Shown here: positions 1-12,935 of the stretch, piece after piece | Layout of the letters: each line of letters opens with the position of its first letter | Numbering within the stretch: position 1 is the stretch's first letter | Source of the DNA: Vitis vinifera | Lineage: Eukaryota > Streptophyta > Magnoliopsida > Vitales > Vitaceae | Direction of reading: 5' to 3' | Assembly (NCBI RefSeq): GCF_030704535.1 | Contig: NC_081812.1 | Span: forward strand, 19,996,501 to 20,060,500 | Length of the DNA: 64,000 bases | Notes under the pieces: generated by a model | Seen by the model: only the letters and a program-made list of their open reading frames with translations | What the model was told of the DNA's origin: nothing | Databases searched by the model: none | Position numbers and translations under genes: made by a program

Positions 1-399
1 ATTTACAATTTTTCCATTCATAGCTACTAAAGCATCTTTTGTTAATATTTATAATATAGTTTTGTGAAAAAAAAAATCGTAGCCCAAAGTATCCAGAGTC
101 TCAAAAGAGATTAAATTCCCCCCAACTTATAAATGCATTTATCATTAGTCAATGTCTTTACAACATTATCAAACATATTTACCTTCATAGTATTAGCATT
201 GTTCATTTAAATAATACTAACATCACATTCCTTATAAGTTTCAAACCATTTTTTATAAGAGCACATATGAAATGAACGTTTAAAATCCAAAATTTAAGAG
301 TCAACAAAATTTTCATTAACTATAATAGAAAACATTATGCTCCTCATCAAACTTTTCATCAATAATACCCCATAGATATTGAAACTCTTAGGATTCAAG

Positions 400-430
<31 letters not shown>

Positions 431-3400
431 TCACTTTTAGGTGCTTTGTCAATTCTTCATTGCGCTTCATGATATGTTATTTTTTATTTTTTTGTGACAA
501 TAGTAATGTTTCACATCTCTCTAATAATATGACTGAAATGATCATCTATCCTATAATAATGTATTTCTTATAATAATTTAGTTATATCATAATGTGATTC
601 AAACTTCACCACAAGAGCCTGTTTAGTATAAAACAAGTTATTTAGTTGTTTAATATTTTTTATCTTTAGAAAAAGTAGTTGACATCTCATCCATAATCAA
701 TGCATCAAACATTTAAGAATTTTTAAACTTGTATATAAAAACTTCAATTTTTTTTTCAATTGTTATTTTCTTTTTCTAATTTTCTTGTCACAATGCTAAA
801 AGTTATGTTTTGGTTTCAGAAAATTTGGGGGAAAATATCAGGAAAAGAAAATATAAAATAAAAGTAGAATAAAATAAAAAGTAATGAAAAATAAAAAATA
901 GGTTAAAACTCGATAAATTATTTTTATTTTTTATTTCAAACTCATTTTACTTATTTTAATTTATCGATATAAAAATGAAATAATTTTAAAAATATATAAG
1001 TTTTTAATTAGTTTTAATTTATATTTGATTTTTTTAAATATTTTTTATAAGATAATCAAACACGAGAAAATCATTTTTCTTCATAATTTTTTTCTTTTCA
1101 TAATATTTTATAGGAACCAAACACAACCTAATATAGAAAACTAAGTTTAAAAAAAAAACTAGATTAATAACTTTAAGTATATTAAGTTTATATATATATA
1201 TACATATACCAAGGAGTTTCAGACACTCAATAAGACGATAAATTACATCTCATGCATGTTTTCCACCAATTTGCTTATTTTTTTTCGTATACTCTACGTT
1301 TCTCAAATGCCTTTTCATGTTTGTGAGAGGTCATCATGCATAAGTATATTTATAATCTTACTCCTAGTAATTTGGGATTGTAACTCCGCGTATATATAAT
1401 AATTTATACTTTGAGACGGAAGGATGATTCAGTCGTAACAACCCTGTTTAGAATGCAACATGGTTGGTCACGCTTTGTATACATTCCTACGTAACATAGA
1501 CATGTGCATATATAAAATTTACTCCACAACAAAATATAGCATAATAAACCACTAAAATGTTGTCCATTTGTCTGTGTCCTCTCATGGAGCGAATACGCAA
1601 GAGTGCAGATTTTAGATATCATTTTTTCGAGTAACGAGACGCGGTCAAGCTGACAAAGCCGAATTTGAAAGAGGCCACAACACGGCATGATGGAATCAAG
1701 AATCATTGACTGCCCTCTATGTTCGCATCGACTTGACTTGGACTGTTTCCCACTACTAAAATCTTAATCATGATATGATCTCCTTATTATCTACCATAAA
1801 TTGGCGGGACCCAAGTGGTACAATCCTATTGGATGGGGCTTTGAAATATCTGGTGTTAAGAGATAAGGCCAACTCATTGATTTAATGTACTTCCCAAAAG
1901 GATTGGTCCAATCTATTGATCTAGTAATACAAAAATGCTAAACACCCTAAACCTCACCGAAAGCTTGCTACACGTCATCACAGTCCTTCTGGGTGCACAC
2001 GGTATAGACACCAAGATCGGGTCCAGTCCCTTGAACTTTTCTTTTCTCCTTCCAGGAGGTCTCCATCTTGTGAGTCGATGTTGCCCGGATCACGGGGTTG
2101 AAAGTGATTGCCTTACTTTTATATTTATTGCCTGCACTTATCCTTGTTAGCCGACTTCGTCCCCTCCGTCATTCAGTAACTGAGTCATTGTTATTATTTT
2201 CAAAGGTTTAAATAGCAGAGGCTGCATCCATTTTGCTAATTTGAATGTGGGAAATAGAGTTTGACTGTTAAGCATATAGACCCTGTAAGAATCCAAGATG
2301 GGATGATTTTGCGTGTCCCACAAGCCTCCTTTGTAATGGGATTGGGATGATTTGAAAGGGGTTGTCTTACACACTATAAGTCAAACATCATTTACACGGA
2401 CGGACATGAGAGATCAAACCCCTACCGACTACTCCCATCATCCAATCATCTTCTACTCAGATTGAAGAAGAATGATGGCATGTTTGTCTAAAATCGAAAC
2501 CAGCTACTAGTAATTCATACTCTCCTAGTAATTAGCCACTCGTGAATTTAATGTCTCAGCTAGATTGCTCAATTGTTGACATTAGTGGGTCCAACTTTTA
2601 AAGTTCCACCAAAAGTAATAATTTCAGCCTAATAAAGTTAAAAGACCCCTCAAAAAATTTCTCAAGGACAATCAATTTTTTCCTTTTTTTCCAAATGTAT
2701 TACACAAATTTGTCCCTGGGGATGAAGTCGTCTAAAAATGGCAGGAGTTCTGGAAAGTAGAAGCCTCTTTCTACGGTTCTACCAAATGATTTGGTACTTG
2801 ACTCATTTTCCCACCAAGCAAAAAAAGAAATAAAGGATGACTGAAAAAAGAGAGAGACCAGAAATACAGGTTCAGCAGTTTATAGAATGGGCCAGTAGGC
2901 CCATCAGGCTCTGCCGTCAAGTATCTGCTTGTTTGCTGGGCTCTTTAAAGTGGTACCCTCAATCAAAGCGACTCTAGTAGGATAATTCATATTTGTGCAG
3001 GTCTAGGTCCAAGTCAAAAAAATTGAATTAGTTTCGGAGAAAAAAAGGTATGGTTTTAAAAAATCAATAGACTGCAGAGATAAAGAATAATACACGAAAA
3101 TAAAATACTTTATACAAATCTAAAGTGCCCTCATCTGCAACCCCAAGTTTGGGCCGAGGCCCAGGCCCAGGCCTAGGCCTAAGTGTATATAAAATTGGAC
3201 CAAACCCACCTTAGCATGATCGTTTTGGTGCCCATGTGAATCCGGCGAGAATGACACAGCATTTTCCCTTTAAGAATGAACTATTGTCAGATGCTGATCA
3301 CAACATTGAAAATTAGGACCAAAGTCGTGGGAATTGAGAAATCAGGTCTGAAAAGGCGGTTTAAGAGATCTGTTAAACTAGATTAAGCCCAGTTTAAACT

Positions 3401-4600
3401 AATCAGGGTCAGCGCACTTGTCTTGCCAATGACCAATTATACAATCTACTAAAAATTTGGCATTGTTCAATTTGAAAAGAATGTGAAAAGGATTAGTGTG
3501 ACTCATTAATTAGCAAGCCAACCATTTCTGGGTCTGTTTGGGCCGCAACAATGACGAGAGGATTGGTATATCCTATAAACAATGGGGGGGTTTTTAGCTT
3601 TATTAATTCGTGTTGGTTGGTTCCATATCTTTTCCTAACCCAACAACAAGCTTGTTTATTTACACACAATTCAAGGCTGCATTATGTCTGTTTGATAATT
3701 TTTGTGGGAGATTTACAGGATTTCACTTGGAGAAGAAGCAAGTTAAGATTATTAAAAGAGTTATAAAACTGTTCGTTCATCATCTTTCAATTAAGTTTTT
3801 AGGACAATCGATTGTTGAACATGATATTAGAGCTTGCTTTGACGGGAAATTATGGATTCGAATCATCTCTCTCCAATTTGCATGTTTGTTTTCTCCCCTT
3901 CACGATTCTTTGCTATCTCTTTACCCCAATTTGTGCAGGAAGGGTGTACAAAATTGATTGTTAAACGTATTAAATACCATGCTCCTTAAAAACGGGAAAG
4001 ACTGTCTTAATATGGGAAAAAGACAGTTAGTTATTAGGTTGAAGAAAGAGAAAGGCCATATCCTCGCAATTAATCGAGTGACAGAGGAAATTGCGTGAAC
4101 CGAAAAGATAAGAGGTGTGGAAGGAGTGGCTACACTTACGCCGACACTTGAAACTTAAAGTCCACCAACAAAAAGAGGTGTGTAGGAAAGAAGATGAGGT
4201 CAGCCACTGGATCAACTTCTTAACAATTGGCTCTTTGGCCTTGTGGGGATCACCTATCATGAACCATGTGACTGATTCTCTTTTTATTGTCCTGTAATTT
4301 CATTACAGGTGAAAGATGTTAGGACGGAGATGATCATCTTTTGCGGTTTTTGTCAAGACCATCTAGAAACAAGTGAAAGTGGGAGGTTCAATGTTTGTGT
4401 GTACAGTGTGTTGGCATATAATTTGGGCCCATGTTTCGAATAAATAAAGCACTTCCACGCCGATGTCTTCAAAATCAGTGCGAAAGCATCAGTCTCTTTT
4501 TGTTGAAGGCGGGTCCATTGTCGTCAACATCCATAAAGACCTTTTAAATTTTACGATTTGTTGTTTCTGAATTCTAAGCGTGGACAGCACCAATTTCTGC
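1..4600. other. Intergenic region without a recognisable gene
   Basis: AT-rich spacer. Open frames here (for example around 1404-1706, 1935-2150 and 3610-3957) are short, lack recognisable domains and have no plausible exon partners. It holds a poly-T run near 408-431, a hAT-like MITE around 803-1127, and a short palindromic GGCCCAGGCC/GGCCTA cluster near 3150-3182. Sequence after about 4600 may be 3' untranslated or terminator DNA of the minus-strand transporter gene. Confidence 0.6.
803..1127. mobile_element. hAT-like MITE, copy A
   Basis: The ends are imperfect inverted repeats: TTATGTTTTGGTTTC on the left, and the reverse complement of the right end reads TTGTGTTTGGTTCC. The AT-rich interior, including the segment around GATAAATTATTTTTATTTT followed by TTTCAAACTCAT, is the reverse complement of the interior of the elements at 11493-12036 and 21085-21377, so all three belong to one family. 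No target duplication could be confirmed, so the ends are approximate. Confidence 0.55.
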
Positions 4601-4941
4601 GGCCCTAACGCGGCCTATCCCCTTGCAGACTTGCGGTAATGTTTTGTTGTCAGAGATGATTCCAGATTTCGGTGTCACTTACTGCCAACGGGTTGGAGGT
4701 GAAGCAAGAGCTGTAAACAGATTGGATGTCACCATAGGAAGCCTCTCCAATTGGCTTTGCTGCATAGGGCATAAGAGAAACATACTAATAGTCAGAGAAT
4801 CTTTGTTCCACTGTTCAATAAATATGGGAAGTATTTTTGTTACTTACTTTGGGGTACTACAATATTGACAGCAAAATAGAAAAGCAGAAAGTTCACGATT
4901 ACATTATTACAATACAGACAATAGCAAGAAGCACTGTAAAT

Positions 4942-6858
4942 CTAGTTTACATTAATGTGCTTGCTGTTGCTTCTCTCTAAACCATCTCTACAAATTTGTG
5001 TTGGCTGGTCCATGGTAGTGGTGGTGTCTTCTGTGGCTGTGGCGGTGGCAGTGACAGTAGCCTTGGATTCTGTTTCTCCCAATTGTAGAATGCCGTTTCC
5101 GGAGGAAGCCATGTTAATCTCAGCTTTATTGGCTTCTTGTCTGAACTTCTTGTAGATATCGCCTTGGTAAAACTTTTTGGTCCGGATCACTAAAATGAAG
5201 GAAATAATGCACCCAAATAGTGTGGCTGCTGTGATTATGATAAAAGACAGTTTGTAACACGCAGCGCCTGTGCAAGTCAAGTCCTGCCCAGCAACCCTAG
5301 TAACACCTGAAGCTTCCAGTTGCTTCAAAGCTTCCTTGTCGTAGAGATGCCCGGCTACTTTGACGTTGAGGATATACGACCCGACCGGACTTGCCACGGC
5401 TCCGAAATTGTACAAAGTGGAGTAGTATTTAAGGCCAAATAATTCTGATATGATGGCGAACACTAGTGGCCACTGGGCTCCAAAGCAGAAGCCGATGATC
5501 ACTGAGGCGAAGTAAAGAGAGTTGGGGACGGCGAAGGCGATGAGAAGATGGCCAACACAAGAGAAAAGAAGAACAAAAGTTAGCATCAGCGGACGGGGGA
5601 ATTTGTATCTTGTCAAGAATATTTCGGAAGCGAAGCCAGACACGACTCGACCCAGATAATTCCATATGCTGACGAGGGATACGAAGGTGGTGGTGCTGTG
5701 GGCCGTGTAGCCCTGTGAACTGCCAATCTGCCCCAAATTGTCGATAGCAGTTAGTGTTCCTCCGACTCCACATGTGGTGACAATGAACAGAATCAACATA
5801 TCAATGCTGAACAGCGCTTGTAGAATGGTGTAGTCCTCGCCTCTGTCTGGTGGCTTGAACATGGTTTTGAAACAAGAAACTGATTTCTCTGCATTTTCTG
5901 GAGCTGCAGTGGGTGGTGGAAGCTGATCCAGTGACACCACAGGGGATGATGCTAGCTCAACCGCAGGTGGATTTTCAGTAATTACTTTCACCTGGGCGGC
6001 GTCCAAGGCTTGTTTCTTACCCTTCCAGATGTTGATTTCCTCTTTGATGACTACAGCAAGCGGAAGAAAGAGTAGGATAAGAACGACAGCAGCACTTCCA
6101 CTATACTCGATTCTGGAGAAGGTAAACTTGTTTTGTATTATGATTATAACCATGAGAAACCCGGCGAGGCCGAGAGACATATAGAGAAGATCATAGAAAA
6201 CCTTGAGCTCGTTTGCTTGCCGACCTACTTTCATGATCCTGATTGTCCGAAGAAACACGAAGGAGACTGCAGCCGGAAGCCAAGCAATGAATAGAATAAG
6301 AGATTTGGAATCATCTCCGTAGAAAGCACGGTAGAGTTGTGTGATGATAGCACCACTCAGACCAACAAATCCCTTCAGAAGGCCCAAAACAATACCTCTG
6401 CTTTCAGGGAAGTTCCTAACACAAGTAACCAACGCTCCGGTATTGGCGAATGATTGGGAATTGGCGCCGATGCATATGTAAAGACACATCTGCCATATCT
6501 GGGGTTTGGCAATGCGGTCGGTGACGGCGAGCCAGATCATGAAATACCCAAAAAAGTTCATAACAGCGCCAATACAGAGAACCACCCAAGGTGGCGTGAC
6601 CTCGTTGATGAGGCCCGAGAGAACCCCAACATTGCCACCCAGGTCCTTGAAGAAGCTCAGCAAATTAAGGGTGGTCTGATCATAACCCAGTGACGTTTTT
6701 ATTTCACCCGAGTACAGACTGAACATGTAAGTTGCACCTGCAACAGACATGATCAGGAGTGAAGCAAAGACCATGAACCATCGCCCCACAAGCACTTGCA
6801 AACCGAATCTCCTCATCCCTCTCCCCCCACCACCACCACTGAACTCAGCCATCCCCAT
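4942..6858 (-). CDS. Nodulin-like / NFD4-like major facilitator protein
   Basis: One uninterrupted frame of 638 residues, read from the ATG at 6858 to the TAG at 4942. The N-terminal half is a Nodulin-like domain (residues about 17-265): [20 protein letters not shown], then [20 protein letters not shown] and a [20 protein letters not shown] segment typical of plant NFD4-related proteins. The C-terminal half (about 345-565) is a second MFS-like block containing [10 protein letters not shown] and [20 protein letters not shown]. About twelve hydrophobic segments are visible, with a hydrophilic loop near 285-340 and a cytosolic-type polar tail rich in Ala-Thr repeats. The family is integral to membranes; members are linked to nuclear fusion, nodulation or small-solute transport, but the substrate cannot be told here. 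The length is normal to slightly long for the family, and intron loss is plausible. The first ATG follows a TATA box at a sensible distance, which supports this start. Confidence 0.9.
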   Translation of the reverse strand: MGMAEFSGGGGGRGMRRFGLQVLVGRWFMVFASLLIMSVAGATYMFSLYSGEIKTSLGYDQTTLNLLSFFKDLGGNVGVLSGLINEVTPPWVVLCIGAVMNFFGYFMIWLAVTDRIAKPQIWQMCLYICIGANSQSFANTGALVTCVRNFPESRGIVLGLLKGFVGLSGAIITQLYRAFYGDDSKSLILFIAWLPAAVSFVFLRTIRIMKVGRQANELKVFYDLLYMSLGLAGFLMVIIIIQNKFTFSRIEYSGSAAVVLILLFLPLAVVIKEEINIWKGKKQALDAAQVKVITENPPAVELASSPVVSLDQLPPPTAAPENAEKSVSCFKTMFKPPDRGEDYTILQALFSIDMLILFIVTTCGVGGTLTAIDNLGQIGSSQGYTAHSTTTFVSLVSIWNYLGRVVSGFASEIFLTRYKFPRPLMLTFVLLFSCVGHLLIAFAVPNSLYFASVIIGFCFGAQWPLVFAIISELFGLKYYSTLYNFGAVASPVGSYILNVKVAGHLYDKEALKQLEASGVTRVAGQDLTCTGAACYKLSFIIITAATLFGCIISFILVIRTKKFYQGDIYKKFRQEANKAEINMASSGNGILQLGETESKATVTATATATEDTTTTMDQPTQICRDGLERSNSKHINVN

Positions 6859-6936
6859 GTTTTTCCCACCTCGGGTGTCGATAAATATGCTGGAGCTGAT
6901 CAGTGATGATGATTATTGAGGTTCACAGTGGCCTCA

Positions 6937-6945
6937 TATTTATAG
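6937..6945 (-). promoter_or_regulatory. TATA box of the NFD4-like gene
   Basis: CTATAAATA on the minus strand, about 80 bp upstream of the ATG at 6858. This would put transcription start near 6905-6910 and leave a 5' UTR of roughly 50 nt. Confidence 0.6.
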
Positions 6946-7087
6946 TAAACAGATGTTAAATATGACCTTACACGCGTGTGAATTAACCACGAGTTTCATC
7001 TTGACTTGATAGTTGACTGGTAAACGGGATGGTTCCAGGATTGGGCGGAGAGATTCCAAGTAAGAACAATGATTCAAAGCTTCCAAC

Positions 7088-7093
7088 CACGTG
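7088..7093. promoter_or_regulatory. G-box (CACGTG) upstream of the NFD4-like gene
   Basis: A perfect CACGTG palindrome within CCAACCACGTGCTG, about 230 bp upstream of the minus-strand start codon. bZIP and bHLH factors bind such sites in plant promoters responding to light or abscisic acid. A six-base match alone is weak evidence for function. Confidence 0.35.
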
Positions 7094-8119
7094 CTGTGCT
7101 CTATGGAATTGACACTGACACTCACAAAGCACTCCCAGAAACTGGGTTTTTTACACTCCAAAAAGGCAATTTATAGAACTCATTTCCCAGACAATGGCTC
7201 AATTTTTTGAATCACCAAAATTGACAAAATTATTAAAAGTGAAAAATAGAAATTCCACCATTATCAAACTCTTGTATCATGCTCCGTGGACTGTACTTTT
7301 TTGGTTTTGATACCCGTGACCACATTATTCTTAATTTGAATCACTTTTTTGGTTTGGATACCCTCGTACAATTTTTCCAATAATTGTTTCTAAGCATACA
7401 AGCAATCAACTTCATGGATCGATCTGAGACTTAGAGATTAATGAGCAAGAAAACCGATACCATGGTTTTAAGTGTGAAAAGTATCAGAGCATACCATACA
7501 TGATGGTCTTCAACTAGTACATGAACAAATAAAATTCAAATCATTTGCGTCATACTGTTTTAAATTTCTGGTTCCATAATCACTCCCATTTCCTCTATAT
7601 ATTGTTTCCGTTCACGCATCATACTCTTCTAATAAGCAGAGCCCCTTTCGTCTTGTTAGCCCAAGGCCACAAGTTTAATCAAAATACACGCACCAATTGA
7701 CTAAGTATTTATGATTCCTCTTCTTCTAAATCATCTTCTTTTTGATCATTTATGCTATTTCTCTGCTAAACCACATGTTGAAATAGAGATGTATTTTAGA
7801 CGTGGTCAACATGATTCCCCACCAATAATTTATTCGCGAGGAAATTGCATGCATGATAATCTCCGGCTAAAGTGTGCCCAAGAGAGTTGAATAGGAAGCC
7901 AGCTTTATTGGACCCTTCGTTTTAGCTTTATGCTCCTCTGTTTAGGCCGTCTTTGTTGCCAAATTCTAAAGAACTATCATTTATTTTGGTACAGGCTCCT
8001 AGAGAACAAAGTGTCCATTTTGATAATGAGATACTTGAATTGCTAAGTTATTGACTAATTTTAATGTCTATTTAAGATACTAATATGCATATAGTACCAT
8101 CTTATGTTAATTGATTAGC

Positions 8120-8948
8120 TAATATTATAAGGAAAAGTAAGTTTGACTCATTAATATAAAAATATATAATAAAAAAATCTAAATTTTTTAAAATCAATAT
8201 TATTTTTATTTATTTAAAAATAATTTGAAATATATGTACTTTTTAATGAATCGTCTCATTATTCCTTAAAATACAATTTTACTTGTCATGTCATTAATAT
8301 CATTTGATAACTAAACTTCTCTACGTAAATTTTCATTTCTTTTAAGATACATATACATATTTTTTATTATTATTATTTAAGAATTTTTTTTTCTCAAAAG
8401 CGCCTGACTTTTTTATTCCTTCTCTCTATCAACAAACATTTCATAAGAAAAGTGGGTTACTTTATTGGAGAAAAATCCTAAAGAAACAGTGAAAAAAAAC
8501 CATAAACTTTATTCCCAGTAAAACTCAAATTCATGTACAATTCACCAAGTTTCATTGCTTTTAATATTCACACTCTTCAAACTACCTCACTTTTGTTACA
8601 TAATGTTTATATATAGAGAAAAAATAAAGTCTCAACTTTTCTTATAGGACACTTATTTTGGAGGAAAAAAAATCACAAATGAAATATATATATATATATA
8701 TATATGTAAATCTAAATAAATAAATAAATAATTTATTTAGATGAGTTTAATTATCAATTGATGTTAATGACATAACAAGTAAAAAAAACATTTTAAGGAA
8801 TAATTAAATCATTCATTAAAAAAAAAATATTTTAAATTATTTATAAATAAATAAAGATAATATTGATTTAAAAAAATTGAAATATTTTTTCATATATTTT
8901 TAAATTAGTAAGTAAAAATCCACTTTTTCTGAATAAGATTAATTATCG
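8120..8948. repeat. Foldback element with arms of about 190-210 bp
   Basis: The stretch 8120-8316 is matched in reverse complement by 8737-8948 over nearly its whole length. Shared landmarks are AATCAATATTAT.TTTATTTATTT, TTAATGAAT..T, ATTATTCCTTAAAAT and TACTTGT.ATGTCATTAA. The 420-bp centre is unrelated and holds a TA microsatellite. This is either one long-TIR transposon or two copies of a repeat in opposite orientation. No target duplication was clear. Confidence 0.7.
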
Positions 8949-10079
8949 GGTAAAGTGCTTTTTTTGGGATTTCATTTTGTTGGGAACCACCTACCGAAAC
9001 TGATATGCCCTTATATCCAATATGAATGTACTGTTGCGTATCTCATCCAAAGACATGCTGATAAAAGTATGTCGGCCATTTCCTCATACAAGTAAGCAGA
9101 TCTTGTGGTCGGCAAGCTGGCATCACCTAGTCAAGTTGATTTGGAGGGAGGGAAAGTCTTGGCATCAATCTCTTTGAATATTAGGCTGGCATATGCTATG
9201 TGTGCAACCCAAATCTTTGGACAAGTTTGAATACAATGGTTTGGGCAGACTCGGACTTCCGATTTGGAGAACTTCCACCTTGTTATGGAAGTTTTTTTTT
9301 TTTTTTATAAGTAGAAATGGACAGCATTCTAATGAATTGAAACACTGCCCAACTTTGAATGATATATTTATTGCATAGGAATAAAGAAAGCTGGCGTCGT
9401 ATTTGATGGTGTCTATTGTGCGTCACCCAAAATTTCGATTGATTGTTTCAAGTCATGCACCACCACATGTTTAGAGAGGGAATCTTCTCCCCCATAAAAT
9501 AAAAAAATAAAAACATATTTATTTTAATAGTGATAATTTCTTAGCAGTTTTAAAATTCCGGAAAACTATTTCTGTAGTTTTTATTTATTAAATCAAGTCG
9601 AATTGACTTATTTGGACACCTAAACCCCACTCCAATAAAAAATAAAAGAAAGGAATATGACATAATAATAATCTATCTACACATGATTTTTAAGAAGAAA
9701 TTTATAAAAAGGGTTGACAAAAATATTTGAAAATAGGAAAGAAACAAAAAAAGATCAAGGTTGTTTTGAGAAATGGAAACTACAATGTCTAATTTCAAGA
9801 GAATGTGAAACGCTAACCGTGGAGTTTGGGCATCAACACCCATCTTTTTGCATAAGCAAGTTAAATGAGCCAAAAAGAAAGAGCTTCCCATGAGGCCTAC
9901 ATTTTTTTTAACCCAAGGGTATTTATTTTTTTAACTTTTTATTGAAAGCAATTTATTTTCAAATTTTAAGTTATTTGTTTCTCTATCTTTTTATACTTAT
10001 TATAAACTTTTTATTGAATAGAAAAAACCAAAATATTTGAATTTTTTTAAATGAAAAAAAATAACATGTCAGTTTTTTT

Positions 10080-11363
10080 CAATGTTTTCATAACCAAACC
10101 AGTAATTGAACCAGAAAAGTTACGACTGTAGAATTGGTGACTTCATAAATAATAATTTATATATTATATAAAATTTTAAATAATTCAAAATTTTCATAAT
10201 ATTTCATTTTTATATTTGACATATCAAATTAAATGATAAAGAGAAATATAAATATATTAATATTTTAAATTTTATTAAATAAAACATTTATAATATTTAA
10301 ATATAAAGATATATTTAAAATGAAAAAATATATAATATTTAATTTTATTTGCATGTATTTTGTATATTTTGAAATTATTATATTAATTAATTTATATTAT
10401 TTTTTAATTACATTATATAATTATTATAAAAATAAATGTGAAAGTGTTTTATACTTTTATACAATAAAAAATTGAAAAAAAAATAATTTTGTTATATATT
10501 TTTATTTACAAATATAATACAATGAAAATGTTTCATAACTTAATGGTTAAACTTCAATTTTTACACTTGAAGGTCCCAGCAACTAACTAATCCCATATCG
10601 AAAATGAATAAAAAATATGAATGGATTCTGGGTATAAAAGGTATGCAAGAATTATTGACTTATGAGACTAAAAACTTATTGGGTTTGATGACAAATGGGT
10701 TGGATGATCTCCTCACATAGTGATCTGGTTCCCTTAGGAAATGGGGTTATTTTGGTGCAAAATTCATCAAAATGTTTTTTTGGATTAAAAAAAGAAAGAA
10801 AAAAGTTTTTTTGGCTTATTTATATATATATATATATATATATTGAATTGTCCGATTCGGTAATTCGATTCTAGTTCAACCCTTAGTCAGTTTAATTAAT
10901 CGGATCGAATCAGAATCGTGACCGACCGACAGTCGACCTTCATAACTTAATGGTTAAGCTTCAATTTTTACACTTGAAGGTCCCAGCTCAAGCTCTCTAA
11001 CTTTTAAAAAAAAATTTCTCGCTAACTAATCCCACATTGAAAATGGATAAAAAAAAATATATGTAGGGATTGTGGGTTATAAAAGACATACAAGAATCAA
11101 TAACTTGTAAAACTAAAAACTTAGTGGGCTTGATGACAAATGGGCTATATGAGCTCCTCATAGATTGATTTGGTTCACTTAGGAAACATTGTCATTTTGG
11201 TGCAAAATGCATCAAAATATTTTTTTGGCTTAAAAAAAGAAAAAAAAAAAAAAAAAGGTTGAACTATCTCGTTCGCTGGATTGATTCCGGTTCAACCCTT
11301 GACCAACTTAATTAGTCGAATTGAACTAGAATCAATTAGTTTGGTCTGGTTTTTAAAATCATG
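10080..11363. mobile_element. Non-autonomous DNA transposon with internal tandem duplication
   Basis: The left end begins CAATGTTTTCATAACCAAAC; the right end, reverse-complemented, begins CATGATTTTAAAAACCAGAC. The flanks GTTTTTTT (10072-10079) and GTTTTTCT (11364-11371) agree at seven of eight bases, fitting an 8-bp hAT-like target duplication. End sequences are of the same type as those at 41458-42070. No transposase is encoded. Most of the right part is a 407-bp tandem duplication, described separately. Confidence 0.6.
10532..11346 (+). repeat. 407-bp tandem duplication with promoter-like motifs
   Basis: Two direct copies, 10532-10938 and 10939-11346, both begin TTCATAACTTAATGGTTAA and share many later blocks, for example TTTTACACTTGAAGGTCCCAG and TGATGACAAATGGG. 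Each copy carries a near match to the plant snRNA upstream element RTCCCACATCG (10590-10600 and 11029-11039, one mismatch each) followed by TATAAAAG (10633-10640 and 11079-11086). TAACTTAATGG resembles a Pol III A box, and the second copy has a weak B-box-like GCTCAAGCTC. Confidence 0.75.
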
Positions 11364-11492
11364 GTTTTTCTTTACTTTTAATGTTTAATAGAAATAAAAT
11401 ACTATAAAAACAAACAATTTAATACTTAACACTATTAAGCATTAAAGATCTATTTAGAATTAAGTTAAAAAAAAAAAAACATCACCTAAGAC

Positions 11493-12036
11493 TATGTTTG
11501 ATTCCCAAAAAGTATTAAGGAAAGAAAAAAAATGTTAAGAAAAATAATTTTTTTCATATTTTGTTTAAATCAAATATAATTAAAATTAGTTAAAAACTTA
11601 GGCGGTGTTTGTTTTTTTTTTACTTAATTCTAAATAAAAACTTAATGTTTAATAGTGTTAAATATCAGGTTGTTTGTTTTTATAATATTTTATTTCTATT
11701 AAGTATTAAAAAAAAAAACTAATATGTTATTTTTTCTATTTAAAAAAAACTAATTTTTTTATTTATAATAAGTCATGAAAAAAATTAGAAAAACAAACAA
11801 CCTAAATTCTGAAAACAAATTACTTTTAGTAAAAAGCCAAAAAAACAAACACCCTCTTGTACATTTTAAAATTATCTAATCTTTATATAAAAGTAGAAAA
11901 TAAGTTAAATGAGTTTGAAATAAAATATAAAATAATTTATTGACTTAAATCTATTTTTTATTTTTCTTAACTTTTATTTCCTTTGATTTTTCCTTTCTAT
12001 TTTCTTTCCCTCACATTTTCCAAGAACCAAACATAG
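11493..12036. mobile_element. hAT-like MITE, copy B (interrupted)
   Basis: The ends are TATGTTTGATTCCCAA and, reverse-complemented, CTATGTTTGGTTCTTGG. The flanks CCTAAGAC (11485-11492) and CTTAAGAC (12037-12044) differ at one base and look like an 8-bp target duplication, as expected for hAT elements. The interior matches copies A and C. It is split by a younger element at 11601-11856. Confidence 0.7.
11601..11856. mobile_element. Tourist-like MITE nested in hAT-like MITE
   Basis: Terminal inverted repeats are GGCGGTGTTTGTTTTTTT on the left and, reverse-complemented, GAGGGTGTTTGTTTTTTTGG on the right. The flanking trinucleotides TTA and TTG fit a PIF/Harbinger-type 3-bp target duplication with one later change. 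Sequence on both sides resumes the interior of the surrounding hAT-like MITE. Confidence 0.6.
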
Positions 12037-12327
12037 CTTAAGACTGAAGTAGATTAGGCTGGTTTAATTCAACATGGCAACCATTGAAGCCGTTAACCAA
12101 AAGCTTAATCCAAAACTTGAATTTAACAGTTTTGTCAAATGCTTAAAAGTACATGAATAATCAATTCTATTTAAATTACACATTCATTAACATATAAATC
12201 TCATGGACAATTAATTAACCAATATTAAAAATGAGGTGGGCTTTGGGCATTTCCATCCCAACTGAATAATTTATAGTTATAAAAAAGTTCTGAGTCACCG
12301 ATATTTCAGTTTTTATAATGTCCTTAA

Positions 12328-12935
12328 GGCCACACTTAATCAAACAAGAGCAGAAAAGAAAAAGGAAAAAAATGGATTATTTAATAAAATTTAATATTTA
12401 TTACTTAATTAAATTGATTTTAAATTAAATTATTCTTAATTTATTAACTTAAAATTTATTATTTATTTTTTGCTTTAAATATTAAATTTTTTTATAAATT
12501 TAAATTTATTCTAAATTATCAAATTGACATATATATCCTCTTTAATTCTAACTAATATTTATATTTTCACTAATAATAAGCAATAAATTTATTTATCAAA
12601 CATTTATATTTAAAAAATTGCAGATATAGAAGATAACTAAATATATATATATAAGAAAAAATTATAAATATAAAAAATATTTATGGTAAAAGAGAATTAT
12701 GAATATAGAGTTATAGTTGTAAAAAATATTTTTATTAAAGATTAAAAATGAATTAATTATTTTAACTTAATACTTAAAGTTATTTTTTACTTTAAATTAT
12801 GCTCCAAATTACTTTATCAAAAGTAATTTTTTTTTTCTTTTAAACTATAACTTAATAGTATTAAGCATTAAATTATTTATTTTTATTATTAAGTATGAAG
12901 TATTAATAAGATGAAAGTTAGGTTGAGATTGTGCC
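12328..12935. mobile_element. Probable MITE flanked by TTAA
   Basis: The left end starts GGCCACACTTAATC and the right end, reverse-complemented, starts GGCACAATCTCAACC. Both sides are flanked by TTAA (12324-12327 and 12936-12939). The interior is very AT-rich and non-coding. The terminal repeats are diverged, so family assignment is uncertain; PIF/Harbinger with a TTA/TAA target is the likeliest. Confidence 0.4.

Noticed and set aside
3610-3957. A 115-residue open frame
   Set aside because: No domain or splice partner; the flank TGGGTCTGTTTGGGCC suggests a MITE end but no matching inverted end was found.
10590-10640. Possible snRNA gene downstream of the USE/TATA-like motifs
   Set aside because: The sequence after the TATA lacks the invariant loops of U1, U2, U4, U5 or U6 and any Sm site.
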